From positions 186,001-250,000 of the forward strand of contig NZ_OZ242038.1 of NCBI RefSeq assembly GCF_965205175.1: 64,000 nucleotides of DNA, given 5' to 3'. The DNA comes from Poriferisodalis sp965205175 (GTDB taxonomy: Bacteria; Actinomycetota; Acidimicrobiia; Acidimicrobiales; Poriferisodalaceae). Made by a program: the position numbers and the translations under genes. A model generated the notes under the pieces. It did not search any database and had not been told where the DNA came from. It worked only from the letters and a program-made list of their open reading frames with translations. This document shows, one piece after another, positions 16,316-24,393 of this stretch (positions are counted from its first letter, which is position 1; every line of letters begins with the position of its first letter).

Positions 16316-19117
16316 GTGGAACTCCGCGGGATTCGCAAGGAGTTCGCCGGAGTCGTCGCCTGCGACGGGGCCGACTTGTCGGTGCGCTCCGGCGCCGTCC
16401 ACGCGCTGCTGGGAGAGAACGGCGCCGGCAAGACGTCGCTCGTCAACGTACTGGGAGGCGTGTACCTGCCCGACGGCGGCGAGATCTGGGTGCGCGGCGT
16501 CCGCCAGCAGTTTCGCTCGCCTGCTGATGCGATCGCCGCCGGCATCGGCATGGTCCATCAGGAGTTCCGCTTGGTTCCCCGGCTGACGGTCGCGGAGAAC
16601 GTCGTGCTCGGTGCCGCGCCACGCAGCATGAGCATCCGCATCGCAGCCGAGCAAGTTGCGCGCCTCGCCGACGCTTACTCGCTTGATGTCGAACCCACGC
16701 GCCCCGTGTGGCAGCTCTCCGTCGGCGAGCGCCAACGGGTGGAGATCCTGAAGGCGCTGTGGCGCGATGCCGAGGTGCTGGTGCTGGACGAACCCACTGC
16801 GGTGCTCACGCCTGGCGAGGCGGCCGAGTTGGGCATCACGCTGCGCTCCATGGCCGATCGAGGCCGGTCGGTCGTCTACATCAGCCACAAGCTGGACGAG
16901 GTGCTCACCGTGTGCGACGAGGCCACCGTGCTGCGCAGCGGCGTCACCGTTGCCCGTCACGCCAGCCTCCGCGGCGTCCAGCGATCAATGCTGGCCCACA
17001 GCATGGTCGGCGACGCAGACGCGGCGAGTGCCAGGGTGCAGCGGCGCATACAGCGTGCGCTGGGCGACCCTGTGCTGGACGATGTCGTGCTGGGGCTGAG
17101 AGGCGTCGGCGCGCTGAGCGACCAAGGCGTGCCCGCATTGCGCGCCATCGACCTCGAGGTACGCGCCGGCGAGATCGTGGGCGTGGCGGGCGTGTCCGGC
17201 AACGGTCAGAGCGAGCTGGCAGAGGTCATCGCCGGGCTGCGTCCGGTCACCGCGGGGACCGTGCGGCTGCTGGGTGCCGACGTCGGCCGCACTTCGCCGC
17301 GAGCGCGTTCGCGCTGCGGGCTGGCGTACGTGCCAGAGGACCGCCTCGGTGTCGGCCTCGCCCCGCACATGTCGGTAGTGGACAACACCGTAGTCCGCTC
17401 GTACCGGTCCATGCGCCGCGGCATCATGCTGGACCGGAGGCGATGCGAGGAGTTCTGCGCCGGCCTCGTCGATCGGTACGGCGTGCGGGCGGGACACCTG
17501 CACGCCGATGTCGGCGTGTTGTCCGGCGGCAACCTCCAGCGACTCCTGCTCGGGCGCGAGCTGGCCGGCGATCCCAAGGTGCTGGTGGCCGCTCAGCCCA
17601 CTCGCGGCCTCGACGTGGCCGGCATCGCTGCGATACAGGAGCAGCTGCTCACTCAGCGCAGCGCCGGAGTGGGAGTGCTGCTGATCTGCGAAGATCTCGA
17701 CGAGCTGCTCGCACTGTCCGATCGCCTGGTCGTGATGTACGAGGGACGCATCATCGCGCGCGTCGACCCACGCACCACGACGCGTGTCGAGGTCGGCGCC
17801 GCAATGGCAGGCGGCGCGGCGGCGCGTGATCGGCGCGAGGATTGCGGCGCGCGACGCGTCGGGCATCGCAGCAGCCGCGAGCCGCGCACCGCTGGACAGG
17901 CCGGCTCGTCGCCGCGCACCGTGTCACGCAGCGACGCTCGTCGCCGCGCCAGCCTGATTCGACCGATGCTGCAGCGACGCGCCCGCGTGCTGCCGGCTGC
18001 TCAAGCATGCGCGTTCGCGATCGGCATCGCCGCGGCCCTCGTCGCCGGCGCGCTGTTGCTGCTGGCCGCCGGCAACGACCCCGCTCAGGTGTACGACCGC
18101 ATGTTCGATGCGTCGCTGGGCGGCATCGACTCCGTCTCGCGCACCTTGGTGCGAGCCACACCGCTCGCCATCGCCGGCCTCGCGGTCGCCACAGCCGGCT
18201 CGATGGGACTGTGGAATATCGGCGCCGAAGGCCAGATGACCGCCGGCGCTACGTTCGCCGCAGGTCTGGCCATGACCGCCGGCGATCTGCCGGGCCCGTT
18301 GCTGATCCTGGCCATGATCGGCGCGGGCGCGGTGGGCGGCGTCGTGCTGATGGCCGGGCCCGCACTGGCTCGGGCGTACTTGGGCGTCAGCGAGATCATC
18401 ACGACGCTGATGCTCGTCGAAGTCTCGATCCGGTTGGTCGAGTGGCTCCAGACCGGACCGTGGAAGGACCCCGCTTCGCAGGGCTTCGCGCTGATCGAGC
18501 CGCTGCCCGAGCAAGCCTCGCTGCCCACGATGTTCGGCCGCGCGCACATCGGTGCCGTGATCGCAGTCGGCTTGCTGGTGACGTCCTGGCTGGCGGTGTC
18601 GAGAACCGCGTGGGGCTACGAACTGCGCTTGGCGGGCGCCTCGCCGGCGACAGCCAGGTATGCGGGCATCTCGATGCAGCGAAAGGTGCTCGCCGTGCTG
18701 GTGCTCTCGGGTGCCGTGGCAGGACTCGCCGGAGCTGTCGAACTCACCGGAACGGCGACGCGGCTCGATCCCGGCTTAGCCAACGGCTACGGATTCGCCG
18801 GCATCATCGTGGCGGCGCTTGCGCTCATGCGACCGTCGGGCGTCGCTGCAGTGGCCTTCGTGTTCGGCGCCGTCCAGGTGGGCGGCCAGTCCATCCAGAC
18901 GCTCGGCGTCACCAGCTCTGTCGCCACCATGTTGCAAGCGATGATCCTGATCGGCGCACTCGTGGCAGCCGTGCTGCTCAACTATCGCGTCCGCTGGGTG
19001 CGCCCTGTCGGTCATGGCGCCGATGCCGACTCGCCGCTGCCAGCGGAGGCATCACGCAGCGACGCCGGTTCGAGCAGTTCGCCAAGCTCGGCGGCACCGA
19101 GGGCACCGGGTGACTGA
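16316..19117 (+). CDS. ABC importer ATPase fused to permease (nucleoside/BMP type)
   Basis: One open frame of 933 codons encodes what are normally two proteins. Residues 1-500 are a double ATPase: first domain with GENGAGKT (Lys39), signature LSVGERQRVE and Walker B VLVLDEPTAVL; second domain with degenerate Walker A GVSGNGQS lacking Lys and signature LSGGNLQRLLLGREL, as in RbsA-like ATPases. A basic, Arg/Ser-rich linker (about 500-550) leads to a permease with eight or so hydrophobic segments and GLWNIGAEGQMTAGA, the BmpE/NupP signature. No stop codon separates them; an internal ATG at 17966 (residue 551) could give a separate permease. GTG 16316 is the likely start, 91 nt after the lipoprotein. 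The second permease overlaps its end. Confidence 0.88.
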   Translation: MELRGIRKEFAGVVACDGADLSVRSGAVHALLGENGAGKTSLVNVLGGVYLPDGGEIWVRGVRQQFRSPADAIAAGIGMVHQEFRLVPRLTVAENVVLGAAPRSMSIRIAAEQVARLADAYSLDVEPTRPVWQLSVGERQRVEILKALWRDAEVLVLDEPTAVLTPGEAAELGITLRSMADRGRSVVYISHKLDEVLTVCDEATVLRSGVTVARHASLRGVQRSMLAHSMVGDADAASARVQRRIQRALGDPVLDDVVLGLRGVGALSDQGVPALRAIDLEVRAGEIVGVAGVSGNGQSELAEVIAGLRPVTAGTVRLLGADVGRTSPRARSRCGLAYVPEDRLGVGLAPHMSVVDNTVVRSYRSMRRGIMLDRRRCEEFCAGLVDRYGVRAGHLHADVGVLSGGNLQRLLLGRELAGDPKVLVAAQPTRGLDVAGIAAIQEQLLTQRSAGVGVLLICEDLDELLALSDRLVVMYEGRIIARVDPRTTTRVEVGAAMAGGAAARDRREDCGARRVGHRSSREPRTAGQAGSSPRTVSRSDARRRASLIRPMLQRRARVLPAAQACAFAIGIAAALVAGALLLLAAGNDPAQVYDRMFDASLGGIDSVSRTLVRATPLAIAGLAVATAGSMGLWNIGAEGQMTAGATFAAGLAMTAGDLPGPLLILAMIGAGAVGGVVLMAGPALARAYLGVSEIITTLMLVEVSIRLVEWLQTGPWKDPASQGFALIEPLPEQASLPTMFGRAHIGAVIAVGLLVTSWLAVSRTAWGYELRLAGASPATARYAGISMQRKVLAVLVLSGAVAGLAGAVELTGTATRLDPGLANGYGFAGIIVAALALMRPSGVAAVAFVFGAVQVGGQSIQTLGVTSSVATMLQAMILIGALVAAVLLNYRVRWVRPVGHGADADSPLPAEASRSDAGSSSSPSSAAPRAPGD

Positions 19118-20066
19118 ATCGGCCGTCGTCGGGTTGCTCGTGGCGACCGTGCAGTTCGCCACGCTGGTCTACCTGGCCGGCCTTGGCGAGCTCATAGCCG
19201 AGCGCTCAGGCGTGCTGAACCTCGGTGTCGAGGGAATGATGGCCATGGGCGCCGTTTCGGGATTCATGGCGGCAGTGGCCACCGGCCGGCCCTGGATCGG
19301 CTTCGCTGTCGCTGCACTCGTCGGCACGGCGGTCGCAGGCGTACACGCTGTGGTGAGCGTGGCGCTGGGTGCCGGCCAAGTGGTGTCCGGCTTGGCGATC
19401 ACCATCGGCGGCCTCGGGTTCGCAGCATTCATCGGTCAAGACGCCGTCCGCCAGCGTGCGGACGCGGTGTTCACCGATCTGGGCATCGCCGTCCTCGCTG
19501 ACATCCGCTGGGCTGGTCCCATCCTGTTCGACCAGCCTCCCGTGGTGTACCTCACGGGAATCCTGGGCGTCGCCGTGTGGTTCTTCCTGCATCGCACGAG
19601 CATGGGCCTCGCTTTGCGAGCGGTGGGGGAATCCGCGGCGACAACAGACTCGGTCGGTCACTCGGTGATCGGCCTGCGCTGCGGCGCGGTGCTGGTCGGC
19701 GGCGCATTCGCCGGGGCCGCGGGCGCCTTCTTGTCGCTCTACATGGCCGCCGGCTGGAACGAAGGGCTGATCGCCGGCCGCGGCTGGATCGCTGTGGCGC
19801 TGGTCATCTTCGGCGCCTGGCGGCCGGGACGACTGGCCGGCGGCTCGTTGCTGTTCGGCTTCACGCTGGCCTTGCAGCCCCGAGTGCAGACCTTCGACGT
19901 GTCAGTCTTCGGGTTGGAGGTCAGCACGATCTCGCCAGCGTTGCTCGGCATGCTGCCGTTCCTGCTGACTGTAGTGGTGCTCGTCGCCATCAGCGTGCGA
20001 GCCCGGCACCGGCCCAGTCCGGCACCCGCCGCGCTGACCCTGCCATTCCGCCGCGAGGAACGCTGA
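19110..20066 (+). CDS. ABC importer permease, second subunit (nucleoside/BMP type)
   Basis: A 318-residue integral membrane protein with about eight hydrophobic segments and the family motif GVLNLGVEGMMAMGAVSGF, matching the BmpG/NupQ partner of BMP-type importers. GTG 19110 overlaps the TGA of the ATPase-permease fusion by 8 nt, so translation is probably coupled. Together with the lipoprotein at 15109 it completes the transporter. The C-terminus is short and basic (ARHRPSPAPAALTLPFRREER). The next gene has its own promoter. Confidence 0.9.
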   Translation: MTESAVVGLLVATVQFATLVYLAGLGELIAERSGVLNLGVEGMMAMGAVSGFMAAVATGRPWIGFAVAALVGTAVAGVHAVVSVALGAGQVVSGLAITIGGLGFAAFIGQDAVRQRADAVFTDLGIAVLADIRWAGPILFDQPPVVYLTGILGVAVWFFLHRTSMGLALRAVGESAATTDSVGHSVIGLRCGAVLVGGAFAGAAGAFLSLYMAAGWNEGLIAGRGWIAVALVIFGAWRPGRLAGGSLLFGFTLALQPRVQTFDVSVFGLEVSTISPALLGMLPFLLTVVVLVAISVRARHRPSPAPAALTLPFRREER

Positions 20067-20090
20067 GCGCGCGGCGACGCAATCGCTGGG

Positions 20091-20096
20091 TAGCGT
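20091..20096 (+). promoter_or_regulatory. -10 box of a leaderless promoter (DUF3467 gene)
   Basis: TAGCGT ends 7 nt before the GTG at 20104, pointing to a leaderless transcript independent of the transporter operon. Confidence 0.5.
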
Positions 20097-20103
20097 CCGG
20101 TGC

Positions 20104-20430
20104 GTGAGTGACGGCAACGACCATGAAGCTCTGCCAGACGGCACGGAACTGCAGATTCGCATGCCGCCAGAACTCGAAGCCGGCGTGTGGTCCAACTTCG
20201 CAGTGGTGCGGCACTCGCCGTATGAGTTCGCCGTCGACTTCGTGCGACTGGACTTCAGCGATCAGCAGTCGACGCGACGAGGCGTCGTCGTGCAGCGCGT
20301 CAACATGTCGCCCCAGTTCGTGGAGCAGCTGATCAACGCCCTCAGCGAGAACATGTCCAAGTTCGCGTCGAATCTGGCACCGTCCAGCCTCGAGTCCTTG
20401 GAGGACTCGGGCGGCGGTGCCGAGACGTGA
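20104..20430 (+). CDS. DUF3467 domain protein
   Basis: A 108-residue protein with the DUF3467 pattern: GVWSNFAVVRHSPYEFAVDFVRLDF, then RVNMSPQFVEQLINALSENMSKF. Family members are small cytoplasmic proteins of unknown function found in most bacterial phyla; the Asn-Phe-Ala and Phe-x-x-Asp-Phe positions are conserved. It starts at a GTG next to a leaderless -10 box. The C-terminal 20 residues are acidic and Ser-rich. It is convergent with the cold-shock gene 6 nt downstream, so both probably terminate in the shared spacer. Confidence 0.85.
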   Translation: MSDGNDHEALPDGTELQIRMPPELEAGVWSNFAVVRHSPYEFAVDFVRLDFSDQQSTRRGVVVQRVNMSPQFVEQLINALSENMSKFASNLAPSSLESLEDSGGGAET

Positions 20431-20436
20431 GCGCCC

Positions 20437-20634
20437 TCAGACGGGCTTGACGTTCTGAGCTTCGTCGCCCTTGCGACCGGGACCGATGTCGAACTCGACC
20501 AACTGTCCTGCCTCCAGCGTCCGGCGATGCTCACCGACGATGTTGGAGAAGTGGACGAATACGTCATCGGCGCCTTCGCGTGAGATGAAGCCGAAGCCCT
20601 TCTCGTCGTTGAAGAACTTGACTGTTCCGCGCAT
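20437..20634 (-). CDS. Cold-shock domain protein (CspA family)
   Basis: A complete 65-residue OB-fold protein. Both RNA-binding motifs are present: RNP1 as KGFGFI and RNP2 as VFVHF. These proteins bind single-stranded RNA and DNA as chaperones. The ribosome site GAGAGG lies 6 nt before ATG 20634. The 5' leader (about 40 nt from a TAGCAT hexamer) is GC-rich and self-complementary. The C-terminus AQNVKPV is typical of actinobacterial Csp proteins. Confidence 0.96.
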   Translation of the reverse strand: MRGTVKFFNDEKGFGFISREGADDVFVHFSNIVGEHRRTLEAGQLVEFDIGPGRKGDEAQNVKPV

Positions 20635-20676
20635 GTCTTGCCTCTCGCATACGGGCCTGTCCGGCCACGGGCCGCA

Positions 20677-20682
20677 ATGCTA
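20677..20682 (-). promoter_or_regulatory. Candidate -10 box of the cold-shock gene
   Basis: TAGCAT on the minus strand lies 42 nt upstream of the ATG at 20634, giving a leader of about 35 nt. A GGCCCGT/ACAGGCC-like pairing is possible in that leader. Confidence 0.35.
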
Positions 20683-20716
20683 CGGCGGGATGTCGCCGTT
20701 CAGGCTCGAACGCTGA

Positions 20717-21718
20717 TCAGACTCGCCTTCGGGCGCCGGGCACGAATTCGTCCAAGAACGTGAGCGTCGCCTCGACGAAGACGTCGTTGCGGTCGCCGGC
20801 GACCATGTGCGCGGCACCCCCCACGTTGGCGTAGCGCGCGTGCGGCACGGTCTCCAGGAACGACTGGGCGCCCTGCTCTGACAGCACGTCGCTGAGACCG
20901 CCCCGGACCAGCAGCGTCGGTAGCGTCAGGTTCTCCGAGGCGGTCTGCTGGCGACCGATGCGTTCGGCAATGCTGCGCGGACGGTGCATGAAGGCCGGAT
21001 CCCAGTGCCAGCGGTAGCGGCCGTCGGGCCAGAGGCGGACGTTCTTGGCCAGCCCGTCCAAGCTGCGTGGCCGCCGGCGGTGCGGCTGGTAGTTCGCAAT
21101 GGCTTCGGCCACCTCTTCGAGCGAGGCGAAGCCGTCGGCGCCTTGCGCCATGAAGTCGCGGATCTTGCGCACACCAGCCGCCTCGATCCGCGGCGCGGTG
21201 TCCACCAGCACCAGTGCGAGCGCGTCCACAGCGCCCTCGCCCACCGCGGTCAGCGACGTTCCCCCGCCCATGGATGCGCCCACCAGTACCGGCCGCTCGC
21301 CGAAGTGCGCCACCACGGCCACGAGGTCGGCCACGAACGCTTCGGTCGTGTAGTCGCCGTCGGGCGCCCAGTCCGAATCGCCATGCCCGCGGGCGTCGAG
21401 GCTCACCGCCCGGTAGCCGCCGTCGGCGAGGGCTTGCCCTGCTCCCTTCCAGGCGTGCCGGGTCTGACCCCCGCCGTGCTGCAGCAGCACGAGCGGGCCG
21501 CTGTCGCCGTAGACGTCGGCGGCGACCGTCACTCCGGCCGCTGCTTCGATCATCAGGTCGGGGGCGAAGCTGTCGGTGATGCGCTCGCCGTGCTCGGAGG
21601 GATGCGAGTAGACATCGGCGCCCGCCGGCTCCGACGGCACGAAATCCGGCTCGTCGGCATCGGCTGCGTCCACCAGCGGCCTGTTGTGCGAACCGGCACC
21701 CGCCGATGGCTGCGTCAT
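20717..21718 (-). CDS. Alpha/beta hydrolase
   Basis: A 333-residue alpha/beta hydrolase with oxyanion loop LLQHGGGQTRHAW, nucleophile elbow VGASMGGG (Ser), and catalytic His near GGAAHMVAGDRND; the acid lies around LLVRGGLSDVLSE. The order and spacing fit esterases or haloalkane/epoxide-type hydrolases of the alpha/beta family. The first 50 residues are acidic and not part of the fold. No signal peptide is visible. It follows the selenoprotein gene on the same strand by only 11 nt (ribosome site AGGAG directly at the ATG), so the two are cotranscribed. The substrate is unknown. Confidence 0.88.
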   Translation of the reverse strand: MTQPSAGAGSHNRPLVDAADADEPDFVPSEPAGADVYSHPSEHGERITDSFAPDLMIEAAAGVTVAADVYGDSGPLVLLQHGGGQTRHAWKGAGQALADGGYRAVSLDARGHGDSDWAPDGDYTTEAFVADLVAVVAHFGERPVLVGASMGGGTSLTAVGEGAVDALALVLVDTAPRIEAAGVRKIRDFMAQGADGFASLEEVAEAIANYQPHRRRPRSLDGLAKNVRLWPDGRYRWHWDPAFMHRPRSIAERIGRQQTASENLTLPTLLVRGGLSDVLSEQGAQSFLETVPHARYANVGGAAHMVAGDRNDVFVEATLTFLDEFVPGARRRV

Positions 21719-21729
21719 CTCCTAGCTGC

Positions 21730-22698
21730 TCAGGCGGTCCGGGCGCGGCCGTCAGCCTTGGCGGCAGCTTGATCGCGGCGACGAGCCTCCCCCGCGGCGG
21801 CCAGCGCTGCACGGTTCGCGTCGTCGACGCGCATGAAGTGGTCGCGCCAGCCGTCGTTGTTGTCGGCATCCCAGATGTAGGGCGTCTGCACGGTCGTGCG
21901 CGCCGTCCATGCGTGTTCGGCCAGCGCGAGCGCTGTGCCCACGATGTCACGCTGCATCGCTGTGTCGCCCGGCTTGCCGGTGGGGTTGCCGAGCGGGAAG
22001 TCGGTGAACACGAACCGGGCGACACCGCACTCCTCGACGATGTCACGAGCGCTGCCGACGACCACCGTCGGAATGCCGGCGCCTTCGAGGTGGCGTGCGA
22101 CCAGACTCACGGTCTGGTGGCAGACGGGTCACAGCGGCACCAGCAGCGCCACGTCGACGCCGTCTTCGCGCATCCATGCTTCGATGCGCGGGGCGTCGTT
22201 GCGCTGCGTGCGGCGGTGGCTGTAGTCGGTGGGGACGCCATAGAAGCGCTCCGACATCGCTCCGATGCGTCCTTCGGCGGCGAACTCGCGCAGCCGGTTG
22301 ACGGGCAGGTAGCTGTCGAGGTCTTCGGTGTGGGTGTTGTCCTTGTCCCAGAACAAGTCGTTGTTGTACAGGCCGCCCAAGGCGTCGTCGCAGCGTGCGG
22401 CATAGGGCTGCTTGGGCCGCACCGGCGGAACCCCGGCCGGTTCGTTGCCGGCGCGGAAGAACGACGTCGTCACCAAGCCGACGGTGCTGCGCGACAGCGA
22501 CGTTCGCAGCGGCGCGAACGGCACCTCTTGGTGGTAGGACCACTGGTACGGCTGCGGATAGCCCTGCGCTGCGTAGTACTCGCGCGATTTGTCGATGTAG
22601 CTGAGGTAGGAGCGGTGCGCTCGACGCTGTTGGGGCCGCTTGCCGTTGGCCGCCCGCCGGTCGGTCGTCGTTTCGGTTTTCGCTGTCGCTGTCGCCAT
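21730..22698 (-). CDS. GrdB/PrdB-family selenoprotein with in-frame UGA (Sec190)
   Basis: Read from ATG 22698 (ribosome site AGGGG 5 nt upstream), the frame has one TGA at 22131-22129 and then continues in the same frame to 21730: 322 residues if TGA is selenocysteine. Both halves are continuous family sequence: the N-terminal half has YLSYIDKSREYYAAQGYP and GLVTTSFFRAG; the C-terminal half has GIPTVVVGSARDIVEECG and FTDFPLGNPTGKPGD, as in glycine/sarcosine/betaine reductase selenoprotein B-like and PrdB-like proteins. The TGA falls at LVPL-U-PVCHQT, making a UxxC redox pair where homologues are expected to have CxxC. A SECIS-like hairpin follows immediately. Function is probably a thiol/selenol reductase; the exact substrate is unknown, and true glycine reductase partners are absent. 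Cotranscribed with the hydrolase at 20717. Confidence 0.85.
22100..22118 (-). promoter_or_regulatory. Bacterial SECIS-like hairpin
   Basis: In the mRNA, ACCAGAC (22118-22112) pairs perfectly with GUCUGGU (22106-22100) around the loop CGUGA. The stem begins 10 nt and the loop 17 nt after the UGA. Bacterial SECIS elements are short hairpins with the apical loop about 16-37 nt after the UGA and a G in the first two loop positions; this hairpin meets both criteria. SelB binding is inferred. Confidence 0.75.
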
Positions 22699-22835
22699 GG
22701 TGCCCCTCATGCTCAATGCGGGGTCGCGCGACACCCCGCTCCTGGGCGCCGACCCATGGGGCGGGCGCGCCATGACTGTACGCGCCGGCGCCGGCCGCCC
22801 GCCGGAGATTGCTGGGCTCATGCATCTCATACACA

Positions 22836-22841
22836 TAGCCT
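22836..22841 (+). promoter_or_regulatory. -10 box of a leaderless promoter (truncated haemoglobin)
   Basis: TAGCCT ends 7 nt before the ATG at 22849. The GAGG inside that 7-nt spacer could alternatively serve as a ribosome site on a longer transcript. Confidence 0.45.
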
Positions 22842-22848
22842 GAGGCCG

Positions 22849-23352
22849 ATGGCCGACGCTGCGACTGCTGCGCAGAGCGAACCGGCACCGACTGGGGAGG
22901 CGACCCAGTGGGGTGCCGGCGGGCTGACGCTGAGCGGTGCTCTGGCCGAGCAGGTGGCGCAGCCGCCGACGGTGTACGCGGCGGTCGGCGGGCAGCGATT
23001 CTTCGACGACTTGGTGGACCGCTTCTACGACGCTGTCGAGCACGACGAGCTGCTGCGCCCCATGTACCCGACCGATTTGGGGCCCTCGCGTCACCGGCTG
23101 GCGGGCTTCCTGGCCCAGTACTGGGGCGGGCCCGCCGAATACAGCGCCGAGCGCGGCCATCCGCGGCTGCGGATGCGCCATGTTCCTTTCGCCATCGGCC
23201 GAGCCGAGCGTGACGCTTGGATGACCCACATGTCCGCGTCGCTCGACGCGGCCCGGATGCCCGACGGGTCGGCACTCACCGAGGACCTGACGGCAGCGAT
23301 GTTCGCCCATTTCGACAACGCCGCCACCCATCTGGTCAATCGACCCGGCTGA
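22849..23352 (+). CDS. Truncated haemoglobin (globin group II-like)
   Basis: A 167-residue protein: about 40 disordered residues, then the 2/2 globin fold. Recognisable parts are VYAAVGGQRFFDDLVDRFYDAV (helices A/B), LRPMYP, LAGFLAQYWGGP, and RMRHVPFAIGRAERDAWM with the proximal His in RHVPF. The YWGGP and F-helix pattern is typical of group II (trHbO-like) globins, which bind oxygen, NO or peroxide. The N-terminal extension is longer than usual. The upstream frame to 21706 is antisense to the selenoprotein and was rejected. It is divergent from the selenoprotein (150-bp spacer), which hints at a shared oxidative-stress role (inference). Confidence 0.92.
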   Translation: MADAATAAQSEPAPTGEATQWGAGGLTLSGALAEQVAQPPTVYAAVGGQRFFDDLVDRFYDAVEHDELLRPMYPTDLGPSRHRLAGFLAQYWGGPAEYSAERGHPRLRMRHVPFAIGRAERDAWMTHMSASLDAARMPDGSALTEDLTAAMFAHFDNAATHLVNRPG

Positions 23353-23381
23353 CCCGAGACCGAGCGGCGACCTAGGCGACC

Positions 23382-24257
23382 ATGCCAGCAGCACGCCAGA
23401 TGTGGGAGTGCGTGGAGCGCTACCACCAGCTCTGCTACTGGGCGCCCGAGGTGCGTGAGACCGGCACCGCAGCGGGCCTCAAGGGCTTCTGGATGAACTA
23501 CTTCGCGACGCGGGCGGCACCGCTGGGGGCCGTGCCGGCGACGGTGGTGGAATCGCTGTTCTTCTACTACGCGCCTGTCCGGGTGCGCAGAGCGATTCCG
23601 GACGCTTGGGCGCTGGCCGCTCCCGGCACCGTGCTGGCGGCCCGCTACGAGGCCATGGACCGGGCGCTTCGCCGCGAACTCGGCGACCTCGTCGGCAGCG
23701 ATGCTGTGGCCCGTAGCGCCGAGATAGTCCGAGCGGCATGCGAGGCCGCCGACCCGACGGGACGCGTGCTGTTCGCCGGGTGGCTAGCGCTGGAGTGGCC
23801 TGACGGTCCGCATCTGGCGCTGTGGCACGGCTGCACGCTGCTGCGCGAGTACCGCAGCGGATGCCATCTCGTTGCGCTCGCGGCTGCCGGTCTGGACGGC
23901 TGCGAATCGGTGGTGTCGCAGGTGGCAGTCGACGAAGCGCCCCGCGAGTGGATCGGCAAAGAGGCCGGCTGGTCTGAAGCCGAAGCCGATGCAGCCATCG
24001 AGCGCCTCCGTCAGCGCGGCTGGCTCGATGCTGACGGCCGGGCCACTGAGAGTGGCTTCGCCGGCCGCGCGCAGATCGAATCCGTCACCGATCGGCTGGA
24101 CAGCACACACTGGGCCGCCATCGGAGACGAGGCCGCCGGAGCGCTGCTCGCCGACATGGCACCCATCAACGCTCTGTTGCCCAAAGACGACCAACTCGAC
24201 TGGCGAGACCTCTACCCACCCAACACGACGACGAGCATGCCGCCGCGCGTGAACTGA
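23382..24257 (+). CDS. SCO6745-like helix-turn-helix family protein
   Basis: A 291-residue cytoplasmic protein. The N-terminus (MWECVERYHQLCYWAPEVRE, then GLKGFWMNYFATRAAPLG) and the central LFFYYAPVRVRRAIPDAW match the actinobacterial family called SCO6745 or SalK-like, whose role is not established. The C-terminal half (EAEADAAIERLRQRGWLDADG) looks like a winged helix. The family is nearly confined to Actinomycetota, which supports the taxonomic inference for this window. It starts 29 nt after the globin stop and may share its transcript. No catalytic residues can be assigned. Confidence 0.75.
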   Translation: MPAARQMWECVERYHQLCYWAPEVRETGTAAGLKGFWMNYFATRAAPLGAVPATVVESLFFYYAPVRVRRAIPDAWALAAPGTVLAARYEAMDRALRRELGDLVGSDAVARSAEIVRAACEAADPTGRVLFAGWLALEWPDGPHLALWHGCTLLREYRSGCHLVALAAAGLDGCESVVSQVAVDEAPREWIGKEAGWSEAEADAAIERLRQRGWLDADGRATESGFAGRAQIESVTDRLDSTHWAAIGDEAAGALLADMAPINALLPKDDQLDWRDLYPPNTTTSMPPRVN

Positions 24258-24393
24258 GAGCTAGATGGTTGGTCGCTCACCATCGTGAAGCTCACCTTGG
24301 CGCGCCTCGCCCGCCAGCTCACGGCTGTCTCATTGGCGCAGGCTACCGATGCTTGGAGGTCACGGCGAAGTCTTGGCATGACCCGTCGGACGG

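Noticed and set aside
22129..23394. A 421-codon frame ending at the selenoprotein TGA
   Set aside because: Its first part runs antisense through the truncated haemoglobin; only the segment from ATG 22698 has family sequence and a ribosome site.
24258..24393. tRNA or small RNA gene after the SCO6745-like gene
   Set aside because: No cloverleaf or conserved T-loop (GTTCRANNC) could be fitted.
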